Assembly (NCBI GenBank): GCA_029777095.1
Contig: JAKOTS010000047.1
Span: 62,001 to 126,000, forward strand
DNA from: Actinomycetes bacterium
GTDB taxonomy: Bacteria > Actinomycetota > Actinomycetes > Actinomycetales > Microbacteriaceae
Reading direction: 5' to 3'
DNA length: 64,000 bases
Positions 50,045 to 59,259 of this stretch are shown here, piece after piece. The first letter of the stretch is position 1, and each line of letters begins with the position of its first letter. The notes below the pieces were generated by a model. That model was not told the DNA's origin and ran no database searches. It worked only from the letters and a program-made list of their open reading frames with translations. The position numbers were made by a program, and so were the translations under genes.

Positions 50045-50875
50045 ATGGTCTTTCGTCGCTCCATTTACAAGACGCCGGCGCAGCTTCGCGCGATGATTGC
50101 CCCCGGGCTGATCACCGCCGACGCGCTCCAGGCGGTCCGTGCAATGATCGCGCCCGGTGTCACAACCGGCGAGCTGGATGCCGAAGCCGAACGCGTGATT
50201 CGTGCCGCCGGCGCCGAGCCCAACTTCATGCTCGTCAAGGGCTATCACCACACTGTCTGTGCGTCCGTGAACGAGCAGGTGGTGCACGGGATCCCCGGCG
50301 ACCGTGTGCTCGAGCCCGGCGACATTGTTTCGATCGATGCCGGCGCACAATTTGCAGGCTGGAACGGTGACTCCGCGCTCACGGTCGTGATTCCGGATGC
50401 CTCGCGCCCGGAGGTCGTCGCCGAACGTGAGCGTCTTTCGGAGGTCACGCACGGGTCGCTCTGGGCCGGTATCGCTCGTCTCGCCACCGCAAGCCACCTC
50501 GGCGAGGTCGGTGCCGCGATCCAGGAGCACATCGAGTCACAGGGGACCTACGGGATCCTTCGCGACTATGTCGGCCACGGCATTGGTCGCAAGATGCATG
50601 AGCCCCCCACGGTCTTCAACTACGCCACGGGGGAGCGGGAGGCCGATGTGCGCCCCGGCCTCGTAGTTGCGATCGAGCCCATGGTCGTTGCCGGTGACCA
50701 GGCGACGTTCGTTGAGGACGACGACTGGACCGTGACGACGATCGATGGCAGCGCCGGTTCTCACTGGGAACACAGCGTCGCCGTGCATGATGGTGGTATC
50801 TGGGTACTGACCGCTCACGATGGTGGTGCCGCAGGACTTGCACCCTTCGGTGTGGTTCCGGTTCCGATCCCTTGA
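50045..50875 (+). CDS. map: Methionine aminopeptidase, type I
   Basis: Removes initiator Met from nascent proteins. 276 residues from ATG 50045 (MVFRRSIYKTPAQLRAM). Active-site residues are all present: H81 (VVHGIP), metal ligands D98 (SIDAGAQF), D109 (NGDSALT), H178 (GHGIG), E211 (AIEPMV) and E242 (HWEHSV). The secY-adk-map order is standard. It has no N-terminal extension with SH3-binding PxxPxP, unlike some actinobacterial paralogues. Confidence 0.98.
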   Translation: MVFRRSIYKTPAQLRAMIAPGLITADALQAVRAMIAPGVTTGELDAEAERVIRAAGAEPNFMLVKGYHHTVCASVNEQVVHGIPGDRVLEPGDIVSIDAGAQFAGWNGDSALTVVIPDASRPEVVAERERLSEVTHGSLWAGIARLATASHLGEVGAAIQEHIESQGTYGILRDYVGHGIGRKMHEPPTVFNYATGEREADVRPGLVVAIEPMVVAGDQATFVEDDDWTVTTIDGSAGSHWEHSVAVHDGGIWVLTAHDGGAAGLAPFGVVPVPIP

Positions 50876-50922
50876 TCTTGGGCATTCGCCCTCCTCTTTG
50901 AGACCTTGAACGAAAGGCCGAG

Positions 50923-51612
50923 ATGGCTGCTGTAGGACGCACCACCAACTGGTTCGCGATTTGGATCACCGCCGCGGTGATCGCGTTGGTCGCAATCGTG
51001 ACCGTCGTTGTCGTTGTCGGCAACAACCAGGCAGTCAGCCCGGGTACGCCGCCGCAGAGCGAGATCGTGAATGCCGAAACCGGTGGAATTTCGATCGGTT
51101 CGGGCGACGAGGTCGTTTCGACCTACCTCGACTTCATGTGCCCCGCGTGCAACAGCTTTGAGCAGACGTTTGGCCCGAGTCTCGAACAGTTGGCTTCGTC
51201 GGACAAGATCACGCTCGATCTGCACCCGGTTGCGATCCTTGACCGGCTGTCGAACGGCACACAATTCTCTAGCCGTGCCGCCAACGCAATGTACTGCGTC
51301 GCCGAGGCATCGCCCGAGGCGGTTCTGCCCTTCTTGCAGGGGATGTTCGCGCAGCAGCCTGCCGAGCTGAGCGACGGCATGACGGATATGCAAATCCTCT
51401 CGGTTGCGGCATCCGCTGGCTCGAAGGATGTCAGCGCGTGCGTGACCGAGAACAAGTACGGCAAGTTCGTCACTGCCATGTCGAAGCTGATGCCACCGGA
51501 CCCCGCGACGGGCCGCACGGGCACGCCGACGGTGGTGATTAACGGCGAGTACACCTCGCTCAACGAGATCGCCGCATCGACCGACTACTTCACCGAACGC
51601 TTCGGCGGCTAA
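50923..51612 (+). CDS. DsbA-like membrane-anchored thioredoxin-fold oxidoreductase
   Basis: 229 residues. One N-terminal signal anchor (about residues 10-35), then a thioredoxin-fold domain outside the membrane. The active site is DFMCPACNSF with C73 and C76; the cis-Pro loop GTPTVVINGEY is present near residue 205. A further Cys pair occurs in the helical insert (MYCVAEAS and SACVTENK). It likely forms or exchanges disulfides in exported proteins (DsbA/thioredoxin_4 family). It lies 47 nt after map and may help fold surface proteins. Confidence 0.93.
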   Translation: MAAVGRTTNWFAIWITAAVIALVAIVTVVVVVGNNQAVSPGTPPQSEIVNAETGGISIGSGDEVVSTYLDFMCPACNSFEQTFGPSLEQLASSDKITLDLHPVAILDRLSNGTQFSSRAANAMYCVAEASPEAVLPFLQGMFAQQPAELSDGMTDMQILSVAASAGSKDVSACVTENKYGKFVTAMSKLMPPDPATGRTGTPTVVINGEYTSLNEIAASTDYFTERFGG

Positions 51613-51621
51613 TCGGTAAAG

Positions 51622-51659
51622 ATGAGGGCGAGCGAATTGCGGTTTGCTCGCGCCCTCAT
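51622..51659 (+). terminator. Hairpin after thioredoxin-like gene
   Basis: 9-bp stem (51622-51630 with 51651-51659) extended by AGC/GCT with a bulge, followed by TATCACGTAATATAAATT. A probable terminator of the secY-adk-map transcript; it overlaps the infA promoter. Confidence 0.6.
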
Positions 51660-51672
51660 TATCACGTAATAT
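51644..51672 (+). promoter_or_regulatory. Candidate promoter of infA operon
   Basis: TTGCTC (51644-51649), 17-nt spacer, TAATAT (51667-51672), in an unusually AT-rich patch. The -35 box is weak, and it lies within the right arm of the preceding hairpin. Confidence 0.5.
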
Positions 51673-51776
51673 AAATTCTTGGTGCGTTGTGCCGAGTTCC
51701 GCGTGTCTGAACTCGGTTGCACCAACACCCCATCCACGCAGACCGGCCGGTCTGTGAATCTAGCGACAGTGAGTGT

Positions 51777-51998
51777 ATGGCGAAGAAAGACGGTGTCATC
51801 GAGATCGAGGGCACAATCACCGAGGCCCTGCCCAACGCGATGTTTCGTGTTGAGCTGAGCAACGGTCACAAAGTGCTCGCAACGATCTCGGGCAAGATGC
51901 GGCAGAACTACATCCGCATCATTCCCGAGGACCGCGTGGTCGTAGAGCTCAGCCCCTACGACCTGACTCGCGGGCGCATCGTTTACCGCTACCGCTAA
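51777..51998 (+). CDS. infA: Translation initiation factor IF-1
   Basis: 73 residues, exact family length. OB-fold protein that blocks the A site during initiation. ATG 51777 gives [20 protein letters not shown]; the end is GRIVYRYR. It has a ~95-nt leader from the candidate promoter and begins the infA-rpmJ-rpsM-rpsK-rpoA-rplQ cluster. Confidence 0.98.
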   Translation: MAKKDGVIEIEGTITEALPNAMFRVELSNGHKVLATISGKMRQNYIRIIPEDRVVVELSPYDLTRGRIVYRYR

Positions 51999-52095
51999 CT
52001 CTCGTTCGAATTCTCGGTCGGAAAGTAACGGCTTCGGTGCCGCGTGACGTCTCGTCGCGCGCAGCGGAAGTACGAAGACAGCGAAAAGGAACATT

Positions 52096-52212
52096 ATGAA
52101 GGTCAACCCCAGCGTCAAGCCCATCTGCGATCACTGCCGAGTGATCCGTCGTCACGGCAACGTCATGGTTATCTGCAAGAGCAACCCGCGCCACAAGCAG
52201 CGCCAGGGTTAA
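52096..52212 (+). CDS. rpmJ: 50S ribosomal protein L36
   Basis: 38 residues: starts [15 protein letters not shown] and ends [11 protein letters not shown]. Zinc-binding C+ form with C11, C14, C27 and H32. AAAGGAA precedes the ATG. Too short for most gene scans, but its place between infA and rpsM is standard. Confidence 0.97.
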   Translation: MKVNPSVKPICDHCRVIRRHGNVMVICKSNPRHKQRQG

Positions 52213-52403
52213 GAACTTTGCGCCCCTCGGGGTGCAAGAGCGACATGGGATGCCTCAGGCAGTCCGCGTTGTAAGCAACACAATCAAACAACGAAAAGGC
52301 AGCGTCAGAACCTGACCGTGTTATGCGGTTAGGGGACACCCCAGGTGGAGGCCTGGGCACCGATGCTGCTCCAAACCTTCACAGACTCCTAGGAGAAGCC
52401 AAT

Positions 52404-52775
52404 ATGGCACGTCTCGCCGGCGTCGACATCCCGCGCGACAAGCGCGTGGTGATCGCACTGACGTACATTTACGGTATCGGCCGCACTCGTTCAAACGAGG
52501 TTCTCGCGGCCACCGAAATCAGCCCCGACATTCGGGTCAAGGACCTCACCGATGACCAGCTCATCGCGCTCCGTGACTCGATTGAGGCATACAAGGTTGA
52601 GGGTGACCTTCGCCGTGAGGTCGCAGCTGACATCCGCCGCAAGGTAGAGATTGGCTCGTACGAGGGCATCCGCCACCGTCGTGGCCTGCCCGTGCGCGGT
52701 CAGCGCACCAAGACCAACGCCCGTACCCGTAAGGGCCCCAAGCGCACCGTCGCCGGCAAGAAGAAGGCGCGCTAG
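52404..52775 (+). CDS. rpsM: 30S ribosomal protein S13
   Basis: 123 residues. ATG 52404 with TAGGAGAAG upstream gives [21 protein letters not shown]13 in the 30S head contacts the P-site tRNA and L5. The C-terminal [18 protein letters not shown] tail is intact. A 191-nt gap separates it from rpmJ and holds only small hairpins (CCAGG/CCTGG near 52342-52357), with no gene seen. Confidence 0.98.
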   Translation: MARLAGVDIPRDKRVVIALTYIYGIGRTRSNEVLAATEISPDIRVKDLTDDQLIALRDSIEAYKVEGDLRREVAADIRRKVEIGSYEGIRHRRGLPVRGQRTKTNARTRKGPKRTVAGKKKAR

Positions 52776-52812
52776 GCCTCCGCCTGCGCTTCAGGATTCA
52801 GGAGAACCTTTC

Positions 52813-53211
52813 ATGGCTGCACCCAAGACCGCCGCGCGCAAGCCGCGTCGCAAAGAGAAGAAGAACATCGCGTTGGGCCAGGCCCACATCAAGTCGACGT
52901 TCAACAACACCATCGTTTCGATCACCGACCCGACCGGGGCCGTCATCAGCTGGGCATCGTCCGGCGGCGTGGGCTTCAAGGGCTCGCGCAAGTCGACTCC
53001 GTACGCCGCAGGTATGGCCGCCGAATCGGCCGCCCGCCAGGCGCAGGAGCACGGTGTGAAGAAGGTTGACGTGTTCGTCAAGGGCCCCGGCTCTGGACGC
53101 GAGACCGCGATTCGTTCGCTGCAGGCCGCTGGCCTCGAGGTGGGTTCGATCAACGATGTGACGCCGCAGGCGCACAACGGTTGCCGCCCGCCCAAGCGCC
53201 GCCGCGTCTAA
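52813..53211 (+). CDS. rpsK: 30S ribosomal protein S11
   Basis: 132 residues, ATG with AGGAGAA upstream. S11 forms the platform near the E-site m[23 protein letters not shown] and the C-terminal [18 protein letters not shown] are conserved. It is followed by a terminator-like hairpin rather than by rpsD, which is found here in many other bacteria. Confidence 0.98.
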   Translation: MAAPKTAARKPRRKEKKNIALGQAHIKSTFNNTIVSITDPTGAVISWASSGGVGFKGSRKSTPYAAGMAAESAARQAQEHGVKKVDVFVKGPGSGRETAIRSLQAAGLEVGSINDVTPQAHNGCRPPKRRRV

Positions 53212-53218
53212 CACTCCT

Positions 53219-53247
53219 GGTTGGGGGCGCACTTTGCGCCCCCAACC
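53219..53247 (+). terminator. Hairpin between rpsK and rpoA
   Basis: Perfect 12-bp stem (53219-53230 with 53236-53247), loop ACTTT, followed by TTCACGCTTCG. It probably separates rpoA-rplQ expression from the rpsM-rpsK transcript. A weak promoter-like pair TTCAAC (53294-53299) and TCATAT (53318-53323) lies downstream. Confidence 0.7.
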
Positions 53248-53352
53248 TTCACGCTTCGTGGATGGCCGCGCCGCGGCATCCATTTGAGAACAATTCAACA
53301 CCTCACCCACGCAAGTGTCATATAGCGGTCACTTGATCGAAAGGAACACAGA

Positions 53353-54342
53353 GTGCTGATTGCACACCGTCCCACGCTCACTGAGGAAAAGATCTCCGAG
53401 TTCCGTAGCCGGTTCATCATTGAGCCGCTCGAGCCCGGCTTCGGGTACACCATCGGCAACGCGCTTCGTCGGAGCCTGCTTTCGTCGATTCCTGGCGCGG
53501 CAGTCACCAGCATCCGTATTGACGGCGTGCTGCACGAGTTCAGCACTATCCCTGGCGTTCGCGAAGATGTCACCGAGATCATCCTGAACATCAAGGAACT
53601 CGTTGTTTCGAGCGAGCATGACGAGCCCATCACCGCCTACCTTCGCAAGACGGGCGGCGGAGATGTGACCGCTGCAGACATTTCGGCTCCCGCCGGTGTC
53701 GAGGTGCACAACCCCGAGCTGGTCATCGCCAAGCTCAGCGAGGGTTCGAAGTTTGAGCTCGAGCTGACGATCGAGCGTGGCCGTGGCTACGTTTCGGCAA
53801 CGCAGAACCGCAACGAGTACGCCGAGGCCGGTCAGATTCCGATCGACTCGATCTACTCGCCGGTCCTCAAGGTCAGCTACCGCGTCGACGCCACCCGCGC
53901 CGGCGAGCGCACTGACTTCGACAAGCTCGTGCTCGATGTCGAGGCCAAGCCCTCGATTGAGCCCCGCGACGCGGTCGCTTCGGCTGGTCGCACGCTCGTC
54001 GAGCTGTTCGGCCTGGCGCGCGAGCTCAACGTTGAGGCTGAAGGCATCGAGATCGGCCCCGCGCCGGTCGAGCAGGTGCTGGCAAGCGAGCTTTCGATGC
54101 CGATCGAAGACCTCGACCTCTCGGTTCGTTCCTACAACTGCCTCAAGCGCGAGGGCATCAACTCGGTCAGCGAGCTTGTTGCTCTCTCTGAGACCCAGTT
54201 GATGAACATCCGCAACTTCGGCCAGAAGTCGGTTGACGAGGTGCGCGACAAGCTCACTTCGCTCGGCCTGTCGCTCAAGGACTCGGTTCCCGGGTTTGAC
54301 GGCGCACACTTCTACGGCGGCTTTGACGAAGAAACCGTCTGA
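53353..54342 (+). CDS. rpoA: RNA polymerase alpha subunit
   Basis: 329 residues, GTG start with AAAGGAA upstream. The N-terminal domain (about 1-230) dimerises and binds beta and beta'; it contains [20 protein letters not shown]. The C-terminal domain (about 245-310) contacts activators and UP elements; it has [16 protein letters not shown] and [10 protein letters not shown]. Ends with an acidic tail. rplQ follows after 44 nt. Confidence 0.99.
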   Translation: MLIAHRPTLTEEKISEFRSRFIIEPLEPGFGYTIGNALRRSLLSSIPGAAVTSIRIDGVLHEFSTIPGVREDVTEIILNIKELVVSSEHDEPITAYLRKTGGGDVTAADISAPAGVEVHNPELVIAKLSEGSKFELELTIERGRGYVSATQNRNEYAEAGQIPIDSIYSPVLKVSYRVDATRAGERTDFDKLVLDVEAKPSIEPRDAVASAGRTLVELFGLARELNVEAEGIEIGPAPVEQVLASELSMPIEDLDLSVRSYNCLKREGINSVSELVALSETQLMNIRNFGQKSVDEVRDKLTSLGLSLKDSVPGFDGAHFYGGFDEETV

Positions 54343-54386
54343 GCCTCGCGCCCGCAACCATATTTTGATTCTGGAGACATTCGATA

Positions 54387-54896
54387 ATGCCTAAGCCCAC
54401 CAAGGGTCCCCGCCTCGGCGGAGGTCCCGCACACGAGCGGTTGATGCTCGCGAACCTCGCCGCAGCACTGTTCACGCACAAGAGCATCACGACGACCGAG
54501 ACGAAGGCCAAGCGCCTCCGCCCGTTCGCCGAGCGTCTCGTCACCTTCGCCAAGCGCGGCGACCTGCACGCACGCCGTCGCGTGCTGTCGGTCATCGGTG
54601 GCAAGGAAGTTGTGCACGTGCTCTTCACCGAGATCGCACCGCTCGTTGCTGACCGCGAGGGTGGCTACACCCGCATCACGAAGATTGGCAACCGCAAGGG
54701 CGACAACGCCCCCATGGCAGTCATCGAACTCGTGCTCGAGCCCGTCGTGAAGAAGCCCTCGAACAAGAAGGCCGCCGCCGCGATCGTCGAAGAGGTCCTC
54801 GTCGAAGAGGAGATCGTCGACGCAGCCGAGGTTGTGGCCGAAGAGGTCGCAGTCGAGGTGGCTGAAGAAGTTGCAGCCGAGAGCGACGCCAAGTAG
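54387..54896 (+). CDS. rplQ: 50S ribosomal protein L17 with acidic C-terminal tail
   Basis: 169 residues. The L17 core (about 1-120: [40 protein letters not shown]) is followed by ~45 residues of Glu/Val/Ala-rich tail ([15 protein letters not shown]), common in Actinobacteria though of unknown role. Last gene of the ribosomal-protein run; a strong terminator follows. In many Actinobacteria truA comes next, but here it lies 4.4 kb further on. Confidence 0.98.
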   Translation: MPKPTKGPRLGGGPAHERLMLANLAAALFTHKSITTTETKAKRLRPFAERLVTFAKRGDLHARRRVLSVIGGKEVVHVLFTEIAPLVADREGGYTRITKIGNRKGDNAPMAVIELVLEPVVKKPSNKKAAAAIVEEVLVEEEIVDAAEVVAEEVAVEVAEEVAAESDAK

Positions 54897-54910
54897 CTCG
54901 AACTCGCATG

Positions 54911-54945
54911 ACGAAGGCCCGTCCCCATTGGGGACGGGCCTTCGT
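54911..54945 (+). terminator. Terminator after rplQ
   Basis: Perfect 16-bp stem (54911-54926 with 54930-54945), loop ATT, followed by CGTTTCGGG. Ends the rpoA-rplQ transcript. Confidence 0.88.
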
Positions 54946-55002
54946 CGTTTCGGGCTGCTTGCCGTTCGCTGCGCCGACCTCGTCGGGCACACGTGCCGCG
55001 CG

Positions 55003-55008
55003 TAGACT
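55003..55008 (+). promoter_or_regulatory. -10 box giving a probable leaderless mRNA
   Basis: TAGACT ends 7 nt before GTG 55016, so transcription would start at or next to the start codon. No ribosome site is present. Confidence 0.55.
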
Positions 55009-55015
55009 TGTCGGC

Positions 55016-56086
55016 GTGAACGAACAATCCAACGAGGTACGTCCACTTTCTGAGCGTGTCGATGCTCCAGCTGTCGCCCCCGTGCCGGTGCACGCGGATG
55101 TCGCGACCTGGCGGCCCGCCACCGTTGATGACGTCGACGCGATCGCGCAGCTCACGACCGCCGTCGAACTCGTCGATCACCCGACGTGGAGCACGCCGCG
55201 CGAAGGGCTCAAGGACACCTTCGAGGTCTCGTATATCGACCCCGCCACCGACACGCTGCTGGGCTTCGCCCACGATGGCACCCTCGTCGCCTATGGCCGA
55301 GCTACCCGGTCATCGACGGTCGAGTCGCGGGTGCAGGCCTATGCGATGGGGAGCATCCACCCCGAATGGCGCGGCCGTGGCATTGGGCGTCAGCTGATGG
55401 CCTGGTCGTTGGCGCGGGCACAGCAGCACCTGGCGGCGTCAGAGAGCACCCTGCCCGGCTGGGTGATCATGTATACCGAAGAGTCGAACACCGCCGCCAT
55501 TCGCCTGGGCGAGTGTGCCGGGCTATCGATTGAGCGGTACTTCACGACGATGCAGCGCGACCTCGCCCTCCCGATCCCCGAAATCCAGCCCCCGGCAGAC
55601 GTGGCGCTGATCCAGTTCACGCCGGAGTTCGCCGAGGCGACCCGGCTTGCGCACAACGACGCCTTCCGCGATCACTGGGGAAGCCAGCCGAGCGGTACCG
55701 AAAGCTGGGCAAAGTTCGTCGGCGGCGAGGTCTTTCGCGCTGACCTCTCGTGGCTTGCGGTCGAGGATGCTCCCGGTGCCGACGATGCGGGGCCGAACGG
55801 CAAGCGCGTTGTTGCCTATGCCCTCGCCTCCGTGAACCACGATGACTGGGCTTTGCAGGGATTCTCGAGCACCTACATCGACCTCATCGGCGTGGCCCGA
55901 CACCGCCGCGGGCAGAAGCTCGCCCCGGCCGTGATCGCCGCGCAACTGCGGGGTGCCGCGGCCGCGGGTCTCGAACGCGCAATTCTCGACGTTGACACGG
56001 CAAGTCCGACCGGCGCCCATACGCTCTACACAGGCATGGGGTTTGTTGCGACCGAGCGCGAGGTTGCCCTGGTCCTGGCCTACTGA
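55016..56086 (+). CDS. Tandem GNAT-family acetyltransferase
   Basis: 356 residues from GTG 55016; the frame is open upstream through the rplQ terminator, which is not a plausible start. Two GNAT folds are visible. The first (about 25-175) has the acetyl-CoA loop WRGRGIGRQLM. The second (about 190-356) has the weaker loop HRRGQKLAPAV and ends NVDTA-like strand then YTGMGFVATERE. Two-domain GNATs include mycothiol synthase and Eis-type enzymes, but the substrate cannot be told from sequence. It is a single gene, converging with the acyltransferase gene 28 nt away. Confidence 0.92.
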   Translation: MNEQSNEVRPLSERVDAPAVAPVPVHADVATWRPATVDDVDAIAQLTTAVELVDHPTWSTPREGLKDTFEVSYIDPATDTLLGFAHDGTLVAYGRATRSSTVESRVQAYAMGSIHPEWRGRGIGRQLMAWSLARAQQHLAASESTLPGWVIMYTEESNTAAIRLGECAGLSIERYFTTMQRDLALPIPEIQPPADVALIQFTPEFAEATRLAHNDAFRDHWGSQPSGTESWAKFVGGEVFRADLSWLAVEDAPGADDAGPNGKRVVAYALASVNHDDWALQGFSSTYIDLIGVARHRRGQKLAPAVIAAQLRGAAAAGLERAILDVDTASPTGAHTLYTGMGFVATEREVALVLAY

Positions 56087-56114
56087 GGCTCGGTGGCAGG
56101 CAACCCGCGAACAC

Positions 56115-58139
56115 CTACCGCGGTCGGGTGAAGGTGAGCTCTTTCTCAAGGATGTAGTCACCCTCGCGCGGCGCGTTCGCCTCGGCCAGGCGCGCAGCCT
56201 CAGCCGCCTCGATCTGGGTGCGAACGGTCTCGGCGAAGACCATGCCGCCGCCGCTTCCTGGGTGGATCTGGTCGCCCGCGAGCAGCTGCGTTTGGCCACC
56301 GATGGCCGTTGACCAGTCGGCGACCCATGTGTTTGGGTTCTGCGATGCGAATTCTGCGAGGTCGTGGTTCACGCCCTCGATCCACCCCCGCGGGGCGAAT
56401 GCATTCACGAGGATGACCTGCCGCTCGGGCCCGGCGATGCGGCGCACGTCGGCAAGTGCGCCCGCGTCGACGCTGCCGTTCGTGCCGAGCGCGATCACCA
56501 CGAACGGGCGCAGACGGCCGCTATCGGCGAGTGCTTGAAGGATGCCGGGGCCGGCCCACATCGATCGTGACACCGCGGCGTCGATCTCGATGCCGGGGAA
56601 CTGTTCCATGAGCGACGGCGCGGCCGCGAGCATCACCGAGTCGCCGACGGCGGTGATCTGGTCACCGGTAATGGGCACCGGTGCGGCGGTGGGCGCGAGC
56701 ACGGGGGAGAGATCCGGCGCGGCAGTCGATGAGACCTCGGCCGTCGGCTCCGGGGCTGGGGCCGTGGGCTCGGCGGTTTCGGGGGCCCCCGACGGTGCTG
56801 GCTCCGGGTCGTCTGACGGCGACGTCGGCGAAGGCGACACCTCGGCGAGGGCGTCGATGCCCGCCTGGACGACGGCCTGTGCCGACGTTTGTTGCGGGGC
56901 GGATGCCACGGCCGCCCCCGCCCCAATCGCAAGCACGACGAACAGGGCGCCAGCGCCCAGCGTCGCCCACCGAGTCGCGGCCGACTCGACAATGCGTTGC
57001 CCCCAACGCCGCGCGCTCCCGCGGAATCCGAGGGTGCGGATGGGGGTCTCGACGAGGCGATACGAGAGCTCGGCAGCGATGAAGGTCACGAGCAGCGTAG
57101 CGACGCCGACCCACACCGGCACGCCGACGTCCGGCGAGAGCCCCGTCGCCCACACGGTCATGAGCACAACCAAGGGCCAGTGCCAGAGGTAGAGGCCATA
57201 CGAACGGTTGCCGACATAGCGCAGCGGCGCGATATCGAGCGCGCGCCCAAACGGCGAGGCGGGCCAGATCCCCGCAACGATCGCAATTAGTGAGAGAGCG
57301 GATGCCGCAACCAGCGCCCCCGGAAAGGTCACCGTCGAGGTGGTCGCGGGCACGAGCGCGAGCGCTACGAGGGCCGCGATGGCGGCGGACCCGACGACGG
57401 TGACGGTGCGGCGAACCGCGGGCAGCAGCATCCATTCGGGCGGTGTGGAGGGAATCGCGCGCCACCCAAACGCGAGCGCGACGCCACCGAGGAGCCCGAA
57501 GGCGTGTGAGTCCGTGCCGAAGTAGGCGCGGGTGGGGTCGGCGCCCTGGCCGACGAGGGTCGCCATCCACAGTGCCGAGGCGACGGCAGCGACGGCCACG
57601 ATGGCGACGCGAAGCCACCGCCGGCGCACGAGCACGAGCAGAAGAAAGAGCAGCGGCCAGAGCAGGTAGAACTGCTCTTCGATGCCGAGCGACCAGAGGT
57701 TGCGAAACAGCTCGGGCGTATCGGCCGAGAAATAGCTTGAGCCCGCCGCGATCGATGCCCAGTTGTAGGTGAACGTGAGGGCGCCGAGCATTTGCCGCCC
57801 GATGCCCACGAGCACATCGCCGCCCACGAGCAGCGCGGCGGTGGCGCACACGGCAATCATCACGATGACCGCGGGGAGGAGGCGCCGGGCCCGCCGCTGC
57901 CAGAATCCGCGGAGCGAGATGCGCCCGGTCTTCGCGCGTTCGCGCAGCAGCAGCGACGTAATGAGAAACCCGCTGACCACGAAGAACACATCGACACCGA
58001 TGAATCCACCCGCAAAGAGCGGCGGAAACAGGTGATAGATCATCACCATGGCGACGGCGATCGCGCGCAGGCCATCGAGCCCACCAAAGCGGGTGTGCGA
58101 GGTCGGCGCGGCGACTGTGGAGGGAGAAAGAGACGTCAT
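56115..58139 (-). CDS. OafA-type membrane acyltransferase with SGNH domain
   Basis: 674 residues, minus strand. ATG 58139 (MTSLSPSTVAAP) was chosen over a longer frame because the conserved domain begins just after (RFGGLDGLRAIAVAMVMIYH). About ten to eleven transmembrane helices form an acyltransferase-3 domain (about 18-370) with GVDVFFVVSGFLITSLL. A Pro/Ser/Thr/Ala linker follows (about 420-490), then an outer SGNH-like domain with GDSV (about 505), GTNG and DQIHPG (about 640). Such proteins O-acetylate peptidoglycan, exopolysaccharide or lipids; the target is unknown. A -10 candidate is at 58177-58182. Confidence 0.94.
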   Translation of the reverse strand: MTSLSPSTVAAPTSHTRFGGLDGLRAIAVAMVMIYHLFPPLFAGGFIGVDVFFVVSGFLITSLLLRERAKTGRISLRGFWQRRARRLLPAVIVMIAVCATAALLVGGDVLVGIGRQMLGALTFTYNWASIAAGSSYFSADTPELFRNLWSLGIEEQFYLLWPLLFLLLVLVRRRWLRVAIVAVAAVASALWMATLVGQGADPTRAYFGTDSHAFGLLGGVALAFGWRAIPSTPPEWMLLPAVRRTVTVVGSAAIAALVALALVPATTSTVTFPGALVAASALSLIAIVAGIWPASPFGRALDIAPLRYVGNRSYGLYLWHWPLVVLMTVWATGLSPDVGVPVWVGVATLLVTFIAAELSYRLVETPIRTLGFRGSARRWGQRIVESAATRWATLGAGALFVVLAIGAGAAVASAPQQTSAQAVVQAGIDALAEVSPSPTSPSDDPEPAPSGAPETAEPTAPAPEPTAEVSSTAAPDLSPVLAPTAAPVPITGDQITAVGDSVMLAAAPSLMEQFPGIEIDAAVSRSMWAGPGILQALADSGRLRPFVVIALGTNGSVDAGALADVRRIAGPERQVILVNAFAPRGWIEGVNHDLAEFASQNPNTWVADWSTAIGGQTQLLAGDQIHPGSGGGMVFAETVRTQIEAAEAARLAEANAPREGDYILEKELTFTRPR

Positions 58140-58176
58140 AAATGGATGCCTCGCGCCAGCGGCGACGAAGGCCTCC

Positions 58177-58182
58177 AGTCTA
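58177..58182 (-). promoter_or_regulatory. Candidate -10 box of acyltransferase gene
   Basis: On the minus strand this reads TAGACT, identical to the box before the GNAT gene, 37 nt from the ATG. No clear -35. Confidence 0.35.
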
Positions 58183-58225
58183 CCCGCGTCGCCGACCCCA
58201 GCCTGCGGCAGGTGGGGCGCTTTGC

Positions 58226-58231
58226 TAGGGT
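58226..58231 (+). promoter_or_regulatory. Candidate -10 box of dehydrogenase gene
   Basis: GC-TAGGGT, the same word found before truA. It lies about 75 nt before the chosen start and divergent from the acyltransferase box. Confidence 0.35.
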
Positions 58232-58305
58232 CACGAGTACCGCCCGCCCCGCCGCGAGGCCGCCCAACCGGGCGTGGGCGCGCGATGACGAAAGGAACGC
58301 GCAGC

Positions 58306-59250
58306 GTGAAGCTTTTGGTCCCGAATATCGTGCCGTTCGCGGCATCCATCGACGGTGTTGAAGTCGTCGTCTACGACCCAAACGTCCCAATCCCTGAGGC
58401 GCATGTAGATGCCACGGCCTTGGTCGTGTGGGGCGTGCACGACGCGCTCGTGTTCGACGCGGCCGCGCGCCTGCGCGAGCTCACGTGGGTGCAGTTGCTC
58501 TCGGCCGGGAGTGATGTCGGGCTGTCTGCTGGATTCGCCCCGGGCGCCACGATGACGGGCGGCCGCTCGTTGCACGACGCACCCGTCGCAGAGCACGCGC
58601 TCGCCCTGACGCTCGCGGCCGCGCGCCGGGTGCACACGCTTGTGCGGGCCCAGATCGGGCATCGCTGGGCGGGCGAGATCGGTGGTTTTCAGCCGGAAAC
58701 GAGCTCGAAGGTGTTCTCGACGCTCCGCGGCGCAAACGTGGTGGTGTGGGGGTTTGGCGCGATCGCTACGGCGCTGGCGCCGCACCTGCAGGCGCTCGGG
58801 GCGCATGTCACCGGCGTCGGCACACGCGCACGGACGGAGGGCGATGTCGAGGTTGTGACCCCCGACGCGCTGCCGGAGCTCTTCGCGACGACCGATGTCG
58901 TCATCATGATTCTGCCCGCGACCGCAGAGACGATCGGTGCGCTGAGCGCCGAGCTCCTCGCGGCGCTCCCGTCGCACGCGTGGGTCATCAACGTCGGGCG
59001 CGGTGCGACGATCGATCAGGACGCACTCATCGCGGCGCTCCAGGCGCGATCGATTGCGGGTGCGGCGCTTGATGTCACGGTTCCAGAACCGCTGCCCGTC
59101 GACTCGCCGTTGTGGGACCTGCCGAACGTGATCATCACGCCGCACGGGGCCGGCGGTCGGCCCATCGGTGCGGACGCGCTGATCGAGCACAACGTGCGTG
59201 CGCTGCTTGATGGGGCGCCACTGCGCAATCTTGTGCGCCCCGCTCGCTAG
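58306..59250 (+). CDS. D-isomer-specific 2-hydroxyacid dehydrogenase
   Basis: NAD(P)-dependent oxidoreductase of 2-keto/2-hydroxy acids, 314 residues. GTG 58306 is preceded by AAAGGA at 9 nt and gives MKLLVPNIVPFAAS; ATG 58285 is the alternative. The Rossmann motif is VVWGFGAIATALA (GxGxxx). Catalytic residues are R232 (NVGRG), E261 (VPEPLP) and H280 (TPHGAG). The substrate is not predictable; glyoxylate/hydroxypyruvate-type enzymes are nearest in pattern. Followed 9 nt later by truA, which appears to have its own promoter. Confidence 0.94.
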   Translation: MKLLVPNIVPFAASIDGVEVVVYDPNVPIPEAHVDATALVVWGVHDALVFDAAARLRELTWVQLLSAGSDVGLSAGFAPGATMTGGRSLHDAPVAEHALALTLAAARRVHTLVRAQIGHRWAGEIGGFQPETSSKVFSTLRGANVVVWGFGAIATALAPHLQALGAHVTGVGTRARTEGDVEVVTPDALPELFATTDVVIMILPATAETIGALSAELLAALPSHAWVINVGRGATIDQDALIAALQARSIAGAALDVTVPEPLPVDSPLWDLPNVIITPHGAGGRPIGADALIEHNVRALLDGAPLRNLVRPAR

Positions 59251-59253
59251 GGT
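59248..59253 (+). promoter_or_regulatory. -10 box giving a probable leaderless truA mRNA
   Basis: TAGGGT overlaps the dehydrogenase stop codon and ends 6 nt before GTG 59260. No ribosome site lies in the gap. Confidence 0.55.
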
Positions 59254-59259
59254 TGTCGG

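Noticed and set aside
54908..55015. Upstream extension of the GNAT gene from ATG 54908
   Set aside because: It would pass through the rplQ terminator hairpin; the GTG 55016 start fits a -10 box.
58140..58349. 70-residue N-terminal extension of the acyltransferase
   Set aside because: The extension is Arg/Pro-rich and overlaps the divergent dehydrogenase promoter; the conserved domain starts after ATG 58139.
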